NCBI GenBank assembly: GCA_022826005.1 | Contig: JAJDVT010000011.1 | Span: 1 to 64,000, forward strand | Origin: Gemmatimonadota bacterium | Lineage (GTDB): Bacteria > Gemmatimonadota > Gemmatimonadetes > Longimicrobiales > Gaopeijiaceae | Length of the DNA stretch: 64,000 nt | Direction: 5' to 3' | Shown: piece after piece, positions 1 through 7,562 of the stretch | How positions within the stretch are numbered: position 1 is the first letter of the stretch | Layout of the letters: each line of letters opens with the position of its first letter | Notes under the pieces: generated by a model | Databases searched by the model: none | What the model saw: only the letters and a program-made list of their open reading frames with translations | What the model was told of the DNA's origin: nothing | Program-made: the position numbers and the translations under genes

Positions 1-879
1 GCCCCCCACCCCCCGCTCGGCCCCCTCATCACCGACGCCGTCCGCCTCGTCGTCCTGCACACCAACGACACGCACTCCCGCATGGATCCCTTCCCGATGG
101 ACGGCGGCCCCTTCCAGGGGCTCGGGGGCGCCGCGCGGCGCGCCACCATGATCCGGCGCATCCGCGAGGCCAACGAGCACGTCCTGCTCCTCGACTCCGG
201 CGACATCTTCCAGGGCACGCCATACTTCAACTTCTTCGGCGGTGAGCTCGAATTCCGCGCCATGACCGCGATGGGGTACGACATCGCGACGCTCGGCAAC
301 CACGACTTCGACAACGGGGTGGACGGGTTGGTGGCCATGCTGCCGGAAGCCGGTTTCGAGTTCGTGTCGGCCAACTACGACGTCAGCGCCTCGCCGCTGG
401 CGGGACATGTGGAGCCGTATACGGTGCGCGAATTCGGGGGCGTGCGCGTAGGCGTCTTCGGCCTTGGCATCGCATTCGAGAAGCTTGTACTGGCCAGCCT
501 CCACGAAGGCGTCCGCTACACCGACCCGGTCGCGGCGGCGCGCGCCACCTGCAGGGAGTTGCGCGGCCTGGGCTGCTCGCTGGTCATCTGCCTCTCCCAC
601 CTGGGGTACGAGTACTCCGACGCCGCGCGCCCGAGCGACCTCACGCTCGCCTCCGACGTGCCCGACATCGACCTGATCCTGGGCGGCCACACGCACACTT
701 TCCTCGACGAGGCGGTCGTCTTCGGCCAGGGAACCTCCGGGTTCACCGTGGTCAACCAGGTCGGCTGGGGAGGCATGCGGCTCGGCCGCGTGGACGTGGC
801 CTTCGACGCGGTCGGGCAGGCCTCGGACTGGGCTGCCGTCGGCTACGATATCGACGAGAGGCTGGACGGACTGCCTTAA
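1..879 (+). CDS. Metallophosphoesterase / 5'-nucleotidase-like, 5' end outside window
   Basis: The reading frame is open from base 1, so the gene starts upstream of the window; an internal ATG at 82 is not the start because the first metal-binding motif, LHTNDTHSR, lies before it. Further calcineurin-like phosphoesterase motifs follow in order: GDIFQGTPYFN, GNHDFDNG, LSHLGYEYS and GGHTHTF. These supply the Asp, His and Asn ligands of the dinuclear metal centre of the UshA/CpdB type. The protein ends soon after the catalytic domain, so the C-terminal substrate-specificity domain of full 5'-nucleotidases is absent. Likely hydrolyses phosphate esters of nucleotides, but substrate cannot be read from sequence. 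Family assignment is firm; the missing N-terminus hides whether it is exported. Confidence 0.9.
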   Translation, partial: APHPPLGPLITDAVRLVVLHTNDTHSRMDPFPMDGGPFQGLGGAARRATMIRRIREANEHVLLLDSGDIFQGTPYFNFFGGELEFRAMTAMGYDIATLGNHDFDNGVDGLVAMLPEAGFEFVSANYDVSASPLAGHVEPYTVREFGGVRVGVFGLGIAFEKLVLASLHEGVRYTDPVAAARATCRELRGLGCSLVICLSHLGYEYSDAARPSDLTLASDVPDIDLILGGHTHTFLDEAVVFGQGTSGFTVVNQVGWGGMRLGRVDVAFDAVGQASDWAAVGYDIDERLDGLP

Positions 880-884
880 CCGCA

Positions 885-916
885 CCACCCCGCGCACCGT
901 GCGGCACGCGGGGTGG
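885..916. terminator. Strong hairpin between convergent genes
   Basis: A perfect 10-bp inverted repeat (CCACCCCGCG / CGCGGGGTGG, 12-nt loop) sits in the 97-bp gap between two converging genes. There is no T-run on either strand, so it is a terminator-like structure rather than a textbook intrinsic terminator. Confidence 0.5.
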
Positions 917-976
917 GATAGTTGTGATGCGGGTGGCTCTTCGCGTTGTCCTCTACGCGGCGGCCTAGCGCCAGGG

Positions 977-1360
977 CTATCCGTCCGATGCCATGGCGGA
1001 GTTGGTCACGCACACCGTGGCGCCCGCGATTCCGTACACGACCAGGCCGGCTACGATGCCGCCGACGAGGGCCATGACGTCGAACGCCTCCATACCCGCG
1101 AAGGCGGATCCCAACCCCATGAGGACGCCGACCGTAGCTCCTGCCTTGGCACCGTCCGCGGGGTCGCCGGCGCCCTTCCAGCCAAGCACGGTGGCCAACA
1201 CTCCGCCCATGAAGACGCTGCCGACCCAGCCCTGCCAGGAGGCCAGGTCGGCGCCGAAGTTCGCGGCGAAGAAGTCGCCCGGCACCATGCCAACAAGCCA
1301 GTTGACAATGTGCATGGCGGCTCCCGCGACGACTGATGCGATGATGCAATTCTTGTCCAC
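977..1360 (-). CDS. Small multi-spanning membrane protein, unknown function
   Basis: 127 residues, starting at a GTG preceded by AAGGAG six bases upstream, which decides the start. About four hydrophobic stretches (IIASVVAGAAMHIVNWLVG; the WQGWVGSVFMGGVLATVL region; a Gly/Ala-rich segment; VMALVGGIVAGLVVYGIAGA) predict an integral inner-membrane protein with short polar loops. Length and topology resemble small DUF membrane proteins of the DUF1761 type, but I see no diagnostic motif and do not assign a family. It is transcribed in the same direction as the symporter at 1624-3108 with a 263-bp gap, in which I see no gene. Confidence 0.65.
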   Translation of the reverse strand: MDKNCIIASVVAGAAMHIVNWLVGMVPGDFFAANFGADLASWQGWVGSVFMGGVLATVLGWKGAGDPADGAKAGATVGVLMGLGSAFAGMEAFDVMALVGGIVAGLVVYGIAGATVCVTNSAMASDG

Positions 1361-1623
1361 AGTTTTCTCCTTGTCGGAGTGGACGGTTGGCGGATGAGCG
1401 GGGCCAAAGTGGGCAATAATGCACTGGCGCGCAAGGGGATGGGCGAAAGAGATGCGATAAACGCGACAGGATTATGCCTTCCGGTGGGTTCGGCGTGCAG
1501 TAAACACCCCCAAACCGGCACAGGTGGGAATCGGATGTCCGTTCGTCACCGCCGTTCGCCGGCCCCTTGCACTTCCGGAGGTGCTACCGCCGCTGTGCGC
1601 TACACAGAGGTTGCCCGGGGCCG

Positions 1624-3108
1624 CTAATCGCCGTAGACGAAGCGTTCGACCTCGCCGTGGATCCGCTCGACCGTCGCTTCGGAGGGCGGCCGCGTGAAGC
1701 GCGACACCAGGATTGTGACCGCAAAGTTGGCCGCCAGCGACCAGAGTGACTCGTGAATGCCGAACGGCCGCGGGAAGACGATCTGGGTAAGGCAGAGCGC
1801 CGCCAGTCCCGCACAGATCCCCGCGATCACGCCAGGGGCGGTCGTCAGGCGGCGTCCGGGGTAGCACACACCCAGAACGGCGGGCATGAGTTGCAGGGCT
1901 CCCACCCCCGAAAGCGTCACCAGGGTCACCAGGAAGTCGAAATTCCTCACCGTCAGGACCCAGCCGACGGCGAGGAGCGCCACCACCACCCAGCGGCCGA
2001 ACGCCAGGTAGTGCTTCTCGCTGCGGCCGCGCGCGATGTAGCGCTGGTACACGTCCCGGGTCAGCACGGTCATGTTCGAATGCAGGATCGAGTCCAGTGT
2101 GGACATGGCGGCGGCGGTAGCCCCGGCGAGGATCAGCCCGGTGAGCCACGCCGGGGCGTGCCTGATCAGCAGCTCGGGGAAGACCCGGTCGGGCGTAGCC
2201 AGTTCCGGCAGAATAAGCGCGCCCCCGAGTCCCACGAACGCCGCCGGGATGAAGAGCGTCATCAGATAGAGGGGCGTGGTGGCGCCCAGCAGCTTGAGCG
2301 TCTTGCTCGAGGCCGCGGTGAAATAGCGGATCATCATGTGCGGCTGCAGGATGATCCCGAAGGAGAGCGCGATGGTCATCCCCACCCAGATTCCCGGAGT
2401 GAAGAAGCCTTCCGGACCCGGGAGGGTGAGCAGATCCGGCCGCTCGGCCACCACCCGCTTCCACAGCTCGACGGGCCCGCCGAAGAGCTTGTAGGTGAGG
2501 AGGAGGCTTCCCCCCCAGACCGCGACGTACATCCAGATCCCCTGGATCACGTCGGTCCAATAGACCGCCCGCAGTCCTCCGGCCATCAGATACCCGGCAG
2601 CGACAACCAGCAGAATGAGCGACGCCAGCGCGAAGGGAATCCGGTCTCCTGTCGCCGCGGAGAGGATGATTCCGAGTCCCGTCGCCTGCACCTGGATGTA
2701 CAGAAGCGTGAAGATCACCGACACGATCGCCACAATGACCCGCACCGTCTCGCTCTCGTAGAAGTCGGCGACCATGTCCGCGGGCGTGATGTAGCCGAAC
2801 TTCTTGCCCAGCGCCCAGATCCGGGTGCCGAGCGTGAAGGTTATCGCCCCGACCAGCACCGTCCACGTCCCTGCCATCCAGAACCCGATCCCGTGCGTGT
2901 AGAAGAAGCCGCCGGAGCCGAGGAAGGCGAAGGCCGAGTGGAAGGTGGCCACCACGGTCAGGTAGAGGACGATGAAGCCCGCCTGCCGCCCGTAGAGGAA
3001 GAAGTCCTCCATCGTGGAGGTCCCCTTCCGGTTGGCCAGGATCCCGATGGCGATGGTCGCCAGCAGGTAAAGGAAGATCAGTCCGGTGGAGATGACCCAG
3101 GGTTCCAT
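1624..3108 (-). CDS. Sodium:solute symporter (SSS family)
   Basis: 494 residues with the hydrophobicity of a 13-TM LeuT-fold SSS transporter. Characteristic stretches include FFLYGRQAGFIVLYLTVVAT near the N-terminus, the GGLRAVYWTDVIQG segment, and the AGATAAAMSTLDSILHSNMT segment, which contains the helix-8 residues that form the Na2 site in this family. The ATG start overlaps the stop of the upstream DUF3311 gene in a TGATG arrangement, so the two are translationally coupled. Such DUF3311/SSS pairs are common in bacteria. Substrate (organic acid, amino acid or vitamin) is not determinable from sequence alone. Confidence 0.9.
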   Translation of the reverse strand: MEPWVISTGLIFLYLLATIAIGILANRKGTSTMEDFFLYGRQAGFIVLYLTVVATFHSAFAFLGSGGFFYTHGIGFWMAGTWTVLVGAITFTLGTRIWALGKKFGYITPADMVADFYESETVRVIVAIVSVIFTLLYIQVQATGLGIILSAATGDRIPFALASLILLVVAAGYLMAGGLRAVYWTDVIQGIWMYVAVWGGSLLLTYKLFGGPVELWKRVVAERPDLLTLPGPEGFFTPGIWVGMTIALSFGIILQPHMMIRYFTAASSKTLKLLGATTPLYLMTLFIPAAFVGLGGALILPELATPDRVFPELLIRHAPAWLTGLILAGATAAAMSTLDSILHSNMTVLTRDVYQRYIARGRSEKHYLAFGRWVVVALLAVGWVLTVRNFDFLVTLVTLSGVGALQLMPAVLGVCYPGRRLTTAPGVIAGICAGLAALCLTQIVFPRPFGIHESLWSLAANFAVTILVSRFTRPPSEATVERIHGEVERFVYGD

Positions 3109-3332
3109 CAGAGACCCTTCCTTGCGGCCCAGATGAGCACCGCGATCCCGAGGAAGTACACCGCCAGCAGGTACGCGAAGAGGAAGGGCATGCCGAAGAT
3201 CCAGGGCTCGATGCGGTTCATGAGGCCGTGGACGATCGGCGGCTGGCAAAGCAGCATCGCGACAATGAAGGCGATCGTCGCGATCCGGCCGTGCCGGGTG
3301 CGGGGAAGGTAGTGCGAGCGTCGGGGGTTCAT
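3108..3332 (-). CDS. DUF3311 small membrane partner of the symporter
   Basis: 74 residues, two hydrophobic segments (IATIAFIVAMLLCQPPIV and FLFAYLLAVYFLGIAVLIW) with a basic N-terminus (MNPRRSHYLPRTRHGR). It has the size, the membrane topology and the position immediately upstream of an SSS symporter that are typical of DUF3311 proteins. The stop codon shares one base with the symporter ATG. The frame is open further upstream, but the ATG at 3332 gives the length normal for the family. Its role is presumed to be an accessory subunit of the transporter; direct evidence is lacking. Confidence 0.75.
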   Translation of the reverse strand: MNPRRSHYLPRTRHGRIATIAFIVAMLLCQPPIVHGLMNRIEPWIFGMPFLFAYLLAVYFLGIAVLIWAARKGL

Positions 3333-3445
3333 GGGTAGCCTCGGGGCAGCGGCGTTCTCGAGGTCGGCGCCTTCCGCGGAGCGGGATCCGCCGCGCCGGA
3401 TGTGGCCTGATGGTAGCGCGCGGAGGCGGAGGGCACAAACCGACC

Positions 3446-3474
3446 TTGACACGACGCGTCCTCGAAGCGACACT
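3446..3474 (+). promoter_or_regulatory. Candidate his operon promoter
   Basis: A perfect -35 hexamer TTGACA (3446-3451) is followed after 17 bp by GACACT (3469-3474), which matches 3 of 6 -10 positions. Transcription would start near 3480-3482, only a few bases before the leader peptide ATG at 3484, and there is no Shine-Dalgarno sequence there. The leader peptide may therefore be translated from a nearly leaderless transcript. The rest of the 3333-3673 interval holds only the leader and terminator listed below. Confidence 0.55.
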
Positions 3475-3483
3475 TCAAATCTT

Positions 3484-3549
3484 ATGAGCATCTTCATCCG
3501 CACGACTGCGCACCACCATCACGGCCACCTGAGAGAGGCGGCCGCGTAA
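3484..3549 (+). CDS. hisL: Histidine operon leader peptide
   Basis: A 21-codon open frame (starting MSIFIRTTA, ending LREAAA) with five His codons in six, HHHHGH, at 3511-3528 (CAC CAC CAT CAC GGC CAC). Clustered codons for the pathway's end product directly upstream of a biosynthetic operon, followed 34 bases after the stop codon by an intrinsic terminator, are the defining features of a ribosome-mediated attenuator, as known for hisL of enterobacteria. The stalled ribosome would sense charged His-tRNA. A candidate antiterminator pairing is visible: GAGG (3535-3538) with CCTC (3595-3598) and GCCG (3541-3544) with CGGC (3589-3592), which would disrupt the 5' arm of the terminator. The folding was judged by eye, not computed. 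Confidence 0.85.
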   Translation: MSIFIRTTAHHHHGHLREAAA

Positions 3550-3583
3550 CGGTGTAACGTCTGCGAGAGCGAACGACTACCGA

Positions 3584-3620
3584 AGCGCCGGCTTCCTCGG
3601 AGGGGGCCGGCGCTTTTTTT
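3584..3620 (+). terminator. Attenuator terminator upstream of hisG
   Basis: Perfect 9-bp stem AGCGCCGGC / GCCGGCGCT with a 13-nt loop, followed by seven T residues (3614-3620). It is the only textbook intrinsic terminator seen in this GC-rich window, and it lies between the His-rich leader peptide and hisG on the same strand, with no other gene it could terminate. Confidence 0.88.
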
Positions 3621-3673
3621 GTGGGTCGGCGCACCGACGGGGCCAAAGGCCGGCGGAAGGACCACAGGCGGAA

Positions 3674-4552
3674 ATGGAAGGCAAGCTGAGCCAGGGCGGG
3701 ATCCGAATCGGTCTGCCCAAGGGGCATATGCAGGAAGGGGTGCTCGCGCTGCTCGGAGACGCGGGCATCGACGTACGCGTGGGTGGGCGCAACTACCGTC
3801 CGGCGGTGTCGTGGCCGGGCTTCGAGGCGAAACTCCTGAAGCCGCAGAACGTGGTGAAGATGCTGGACGCGGGTTCGCGTGACCTGGGCTTCGCCGGAGC
3901 GGACTGGGTGTCGGAACTCGGGGCCGGCCTCGTGGAGCTGCTCGATACGGGTCTGGACCCGGTGAGCGTGGTCGCGGCCGCTCCCCCGGAGCTGGTGGAC
4001 GGCGGTTACCTTCCTGCGGGCCGAAAGCTGGTGGTTGCGACGGAGTACGTGCGCACCGCCGGACGTTGGGCGCGCGGACAGCCCTTCGAGGCGGTTCTGG
4101 TGCGTTCCTACGGAGCCACTGAGGTCTTTCCCCCCGAGGACGCCGACCTCATCGTCGACAACACGGCCACCGGGGCTACGCTGCGCGGGAACGGCCTCGT
4201 GATCGTCGACACGCTGATGCGCTCCTCCACGCGCCTCTACGCCAACCCGGCCGCGCTCGACGACCCCGCCCGGCGCGCTCCGATCGAGGACCTGGTCCTT
4301 CTCCTGAACTCGGTGCTGGCGGCGCGGCAGCGGGTCATGCTGGAGCTGAACGTCGCGGAGCGCGACTTCGAACGCGTCGTATCGGTCCTCCCCTGCATGC
4401 GCGAGCCCACCGTCTCCCGCCTCCACGGGGAAGACGCCTACGCCGTGCGGGCGGCCGTACCCAGAGCGGGACTTCCCACGCTTCTACTTGAGTTGAAGAC
4501 GCGCGGCGGGACCGACCTCGTCGTTTCCGAACCCCAACAGATCGTGTCCTGA
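3674..4552 (+). CDS. hisG: ATP phosphoribosyltransferase, long (HisZ-independent) form
   Basis: First enzyme of histidine synthesis: ATP + PRPP gives phosphoribosyl-ATP. 292 residues is the length of the long, homohexameric HisG that carries its own C-terminal ACT-like regulatory domain and does not need HisZ. Visible motifs: GLPKGHM at the N-terminus, GFAGADW, and the PRPP-binding region DADLIVDNTATGATLRGNG. The C-terminal 80 residues (ELNVAERDFERVVSVLPCM onward) are the regulatory domain, where histidine feedback inhibition acts in the family. It is the first structural gene after the attenuator, 54 bases beyond the T-run, and 16 bases upstream of hisC. Confidence 0.97.
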   Translation: MEGKLSQGGIRIGLPKGHMQEGVLALLGDAGIDVRVGGRNYRPAVSWPGFEAKLLKPQNVVKMLDAGSRDLGFAGADWVSELGAGLVELLDTGLDPVSVVAAAPPELVDGGYLPAGRKLVVATEYVRTAGRWARGQPFEAVLVRSYGATEVFPPEDADLIVDNTATGATLRGNGLVIVDTLMRSSTRLYANPAALDDPARRAPIEDLVLLLNSVLAARQRVMLELNVAERDFERVVSVLPCMREPTVSRLHGEDAYAVRAAVPRAGLPTLLLELKTRGGTDLVVSEPQQIVS

Positions 4553-4568
4553 GGCTGGAGAATCACCC

Positions 4569-6320
4569 ATGACAGCAGGCACTGCCATGACCGAGATCAT
4601 CGACCTGAGCATGAACGAGGGGGAACCGCCGCCCCAGCAGTGCCTTCAGGTGCTGGACCGGCTCGGCCCCTCGATCCTGCGCAAGTACGCGGACCCGGCG
4701 CCGCTGGAGGAGGCATACGCCGCCTACCTCGGGACCGCGCCCGCCAACGTTCTGGCGACGACCGGCGGCGACGACGCGATCGACCGCGTCATGCGCGCCT
4801 TCCTGGCGCCCGGCCAGGAGATGGTCTTCCCGACTCCCACCTTCGAGATGGTGCCGCTGTGCGCGCGGATGGCCCGGGGCGGTCTCGTTCCGGTGGAATA
4901 CGAATGGGGGGAGCTGCCGCACGACGAGATCCTCGCCGCGGTGAACGACCGCACCGGCCTGGTCGCGGTCCTCACCCCCGACAACCCCACGGGCAGGGCC
5001 TTCTCCACTGCGTCCCTGCTGCGGCTCGCGGAGGCGCTGCCGCCGGAGGTCACGCTGATGGCCGACCTGGCCTACGCGGAGTTCGCCGACGAGGATCCGA
5101 CCGGAGCCCTCCTTGAGGTCCCCCGCGCGATCATGATCCGCACACTCTCGAAGGCGTGGGGACTGGCGGGGCTGCGCGTCGGCTTTGCGGTCGGCGTGAA
5201 GGAGCGGGTCGATGTGCTGCGCCGTTTCGGCGGACCGTACGCCCTGACCGGCCCATCGATTGCGATCGCGCTCGACCGGCTCCGCAACGGGGTCGAAGAG
5301 ATGCGAGCCTTCGTGGAATTCGTACGGGCCCGGCGCAGGCGGCTGGCCTCGGCAATCCGCGCGTCCGGGGGGGTGCCCGAACCCTCGCAGACCAACTTCG
5401 TCCTGGCCTCCTTCCCGGATTCGCGGTGGATCCAGCGGGGGATGGCGGCGCAGCGCGTGCTGGTGCGGCACTTTGCGCATCTGCCGGAGTACGTCCGCAT
5501 CACCGTGCCACGGGACGATGTGGAGTTCCGCCGCGTGGCGCGGGCGCTCGAATGTCTGGACAGGCCGGAAGCCGTGCTCTTCGACATGGACGGGGTGCTC
5601 GCGGACGTGAGCCGGTCGTACCGGGACGCGATCGCCCAGACCTGTGCGTCGTTCGGGGTGGCGGCAGGTCGGGCGGAGATCAGCGCCGCGAAGGCGGCCG
5701 GGCACGCCAACGACGACTGGGCGGTGACGCACTCTCTTGTGACGGCGGCGGGCGTGGAGGCTGCCTTCGAGGAGGTGAAGCGACGCTTCGAGAAGCTCTA
5801 CCAGGGCGACGATCGCAGTGCGGGGCTGCGCCGCCATGAGACCCTGATCCCCGACCGGGCTCTCCTTGAGGAACTGGCCCGCTCATACCGCCTGGGGATC
5901 GTGACCGGCCGTCCGCGCCGCGACGCCGAACGCTTCCTGCGGGAGCAGGAGGTGCGGGGGCTGTTCAGCGTCGTAATCTGCCGTGAGGACGCGCCGCTCA
6001 AGCCGAATCCGCAGCCGGTGAGGATTGCCCTGGAGCGGCTGGAGGCCCGGACCGCGTGGCTGCTGGGCGACACCCCGGACGACGTGCGCGCCGCGGTGGG
6101 TGCCGGTGTGGTGCCGGTGGGGGTGGTGCCGCCGTTTGAAGGCGATGGAGGTCCCGGCGGTGGCGACGACGGTGGGGTTGAAGGCGGCGCGGGGGCCGGA
6201 GGCATCGACGCAGCCGCGGGAGATGATCTCCGGGCCGCCATCCGGACCGCGCTCGAAGCGGCCGGAGCCGCCCGCATCGTCGAAGCGAACGCGGACTTCG
6301 GAGGACTGTTCCGTGGATGA
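4569..6320 (+). CDS. hisC: HisC aminotransferase fused to a HAD phosphatase
   Basis: 583 residues. Residues about 1-330 are a class I/II PLP aminotransferase of the histidinol-phosphate type, with TPDNPTGRAFS, the Schiff-base Lys195 in LSKAWGLAGLRVGFA, and a C-terminal YVRITVP segment. Residues about 335-530 are a HAD hydrolase: DMDGV with nucleophile Asp339 and Asp341, VTGRPRRDAERFL, then the motif III/IV region KPNPQPVRIAL and LLGDTPDDV. A Gly-rich tail links to the C-terminus. No other histidinol-phosphatase (HisN, PHP or HisB N-terminal type) is encoded in the operon, so the HAD part is the obvious candidate for step 8, making a bifunctional enzyme that handles consecutive steps. The start ATG has GGAG eight bases upstream. 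The aminotransferase call is firm; the phosphatase substrate is inferred from context. Confidence 0.93.
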   Translation: MTAGTAMTEIIDLSMNEGEPPPQQCLQVLDRLGPSILRKYADPAPLEEAYAAYLGTAPANVLATTGGDDAIDRVMRAFLAPGQEMVFPTPTFEMVPLCARMARGGLVPVEYEWGELPHDEILAAVNDRTGLVAVLTPDNPTGRAFSTASLLRLAEALPPEVTLMADLAYAEFADEDPTGALLEVPRAIMIRTLSKAWGLAGLRVGFAVGVKERVDVLRRFGGPYALTGPSIAIALDRLRNGVEEMRAFVEFVRARRRRLASAIRASGGVPEPSQTNFVLASFPDSRWIQRGMAAQRVLVRHFAHLPEYVRITVPRDDVEFRRVARALECLDRPEAVLFDMDGVLADVSRSYRDAIAQTCASFGVAAGRAEISAAKAAGHANDDWAVTHSLVTAAGVEAAFEEVKRRFEKLYQGDDRSAGLRRHETLIPDRALLEELARSYRLGIVTGRPRRDAERFLREQEVRGLFSVVICREDAPLKPNPQPVRIALERLEARTAWLLGDTPDDVRAAVGAGVVPVGVVPPFEGDGGPGGGDDGGVEGGAGAGGIDAAAGDDLRAAIRTALEAAGAARIVEANADFGGLFRG

Positions 6321-6954
6321 ACGCAAGCTCGACGCGATGGTCCCCGGTGGCCGGTCCGCGCAGGTGTCGCGGAAGACGGGGGAGACGAACGTGCGGGTCA
6401 CGCTCGATCTCGATGGGGGGATGGAGGAGGCCCCGGGGACCGCCCACATCCGGGTGAAGACGGGGATCGGGTTCTTCGACCACATGTTGCACGCGCTGGC
6501 CTTCCACGCCGGCTGGGGACTGGATCTCGCGTGCGAGGGCGACACGGAGGTCGACGATCACCACACCGTCGAGGACACGGGACTGGCGCTCGGGGCCGCT
6601 GTGGCTCGGGCGCTGGGAGAGGGGAAGGGTGCCATCGTCCGATTCGGCCATGCATTCGCCCCCCTCGACGAAGCGCTGGCCCGCGCCGTGGCGGACGTCT
6701 CCGGCCGGCCCTTCTTCGCGGGCGAGCTGTCGCTGAAGCGGGAGCGGGTCGGCGCGCTATCCTGCGAGATGGTGCCTCACTTCTTCCTTTCCTTTGCCCA
6801 GGGCGCCGGGCTCACCCTGCACGTGGACGTGATTCGCGGTGCCAACGATCACCACCGCATCGAGGCGGCGTTCAAGGCGGTGGCACTGGCGCTGAGGGCC
6901 GCGCTGGCCCGAAGCGGATCGGAGCGGGTGCCCTCGACCAAGGGCGTACTGTGA
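6313..6954 (+). CDS. hisB: Imidazoleglycerol-phosphate dehydratase (monofunctional)
   Basis: Dehydrates imidazoleglycerol phosphate to imidazoleacetol phosphate. 213 residues, the single-domain form without the N-terminal phosphatase found in enteric HisB. The manganese ligands are in GFFDHMLHALAFH, EVDDHHTVEDTGLALG and NDHHRIEAAFKA; the family C-terminus STKGVL is present. The start is a GTG whose position is set by GGAGG eight bases upstream; it overlaps the hisC stop by eight bases (GTGGATGA), implying coupled translation. The next ATG, at 6340, would leave no SD. Confidence 0.96.
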   Translation: MDERKLDAMVPGGRSAQVSRKTGETNVRVTLDLDGGMEEAPGTAHIRVKTGIGFFDHMLHALAFHAGWGLDLACEGDTEVDDHHTVEDTGLALGAAVARALGEGKGAIVRFGHAFAPLDEALARAVADVSGRPFFAGELSLKRERVGALSCEMVPHFFLSFAQGAGLTLHVDVIRGANDHHRIEAAFKAVALALRAALARSGSERVPSTKGVL

Positions 6955-7559
6955 GCCCCGTTCCCACCGTGACGGTGGTGCGCACCAGCACGGCCAACCT
7001 GGCCTCCGTCCTTTCCGGCTTCGAGGGTCTCGGCTGCCGGGTGCGCACAACCGCGAGCCCCGAGCGGGTCGCCCGGGCGGAGCGGCTGGTGCTCCCCGGC
7101 GTCGGAGCCTTCGCCGCGGCCCGGCGGGCCATCGCTTCGCACTGCCTCGAGGATGTGCTCCGCGACCGCATCGAGGCCGGCCGCCCGACGCTCGGGATCT
7201 GCCTGGGCATGCAGCTCATGGCCCGGGGGAGCGAGGAGGCGCCGGGCGAACCGGGCCTTGGCGTGATCGACGGGATCGTCGAGGGATACGATAGCGGCGA
7301 CGGCTGGCGCGTCCCGCAGATGGGATGGAACCGGGTCTTCCCGGCGGACGGTTGCGCCATCGTGCCGAGCGGGTACGCCTACTTTGCCAACTCGTACCGG
7401 CTCGCCGAGGCCCCCGCGGGCTGGCAGCCGGTCTGGTGCGAATACGCCGGCCGGTTCCTCGCGGCGGTGGAGCGGGGGCCGGTGGTGGGATGCCAATTCC
7501 ATCCCGAACTCTCGGGGGCGTACGGCCGGGCGCTTCTGACCCGCTGGCTGGAGACCTGA
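6951..7559 (+). CDS. hisH: Imidazole glycerol phosphate synthase, glutaminase subunit
   Basis: Class I glutamine amidotransferase that supplies ammonia to HisF. 202 residues. Nucleophile Cys84 lies in GICLGMQLM, and the His184/Glu186 pair in CQFHPELSG. The oxyanion region LPGVGAF is also visible. The GTG start overlaps the hisB stop (GTGA). Immediately followed by hisF with a 3-bp gap, as expected for subunits made in equal amounts. Confidence 0.96.
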   Translation: MSPVPTVTVVRTSTANLASVLSGFEGLGCRVRTTASPERVARAERLVLPGVGAFAAARRAIASHCLEDVLRDRIEAGRPTLGICLGMQLMARGSEEAPGEPGLGVIDGIVEGYDSGDGWRVPQMGWNRVFPADGCAIVPSGYAYFANSYRLAEAPAGWQPVWCEYAGRFLAAVERGPVVGCQFHPELSGAYGRALLTRWLET

Positions 7560-7562
7560 GCC

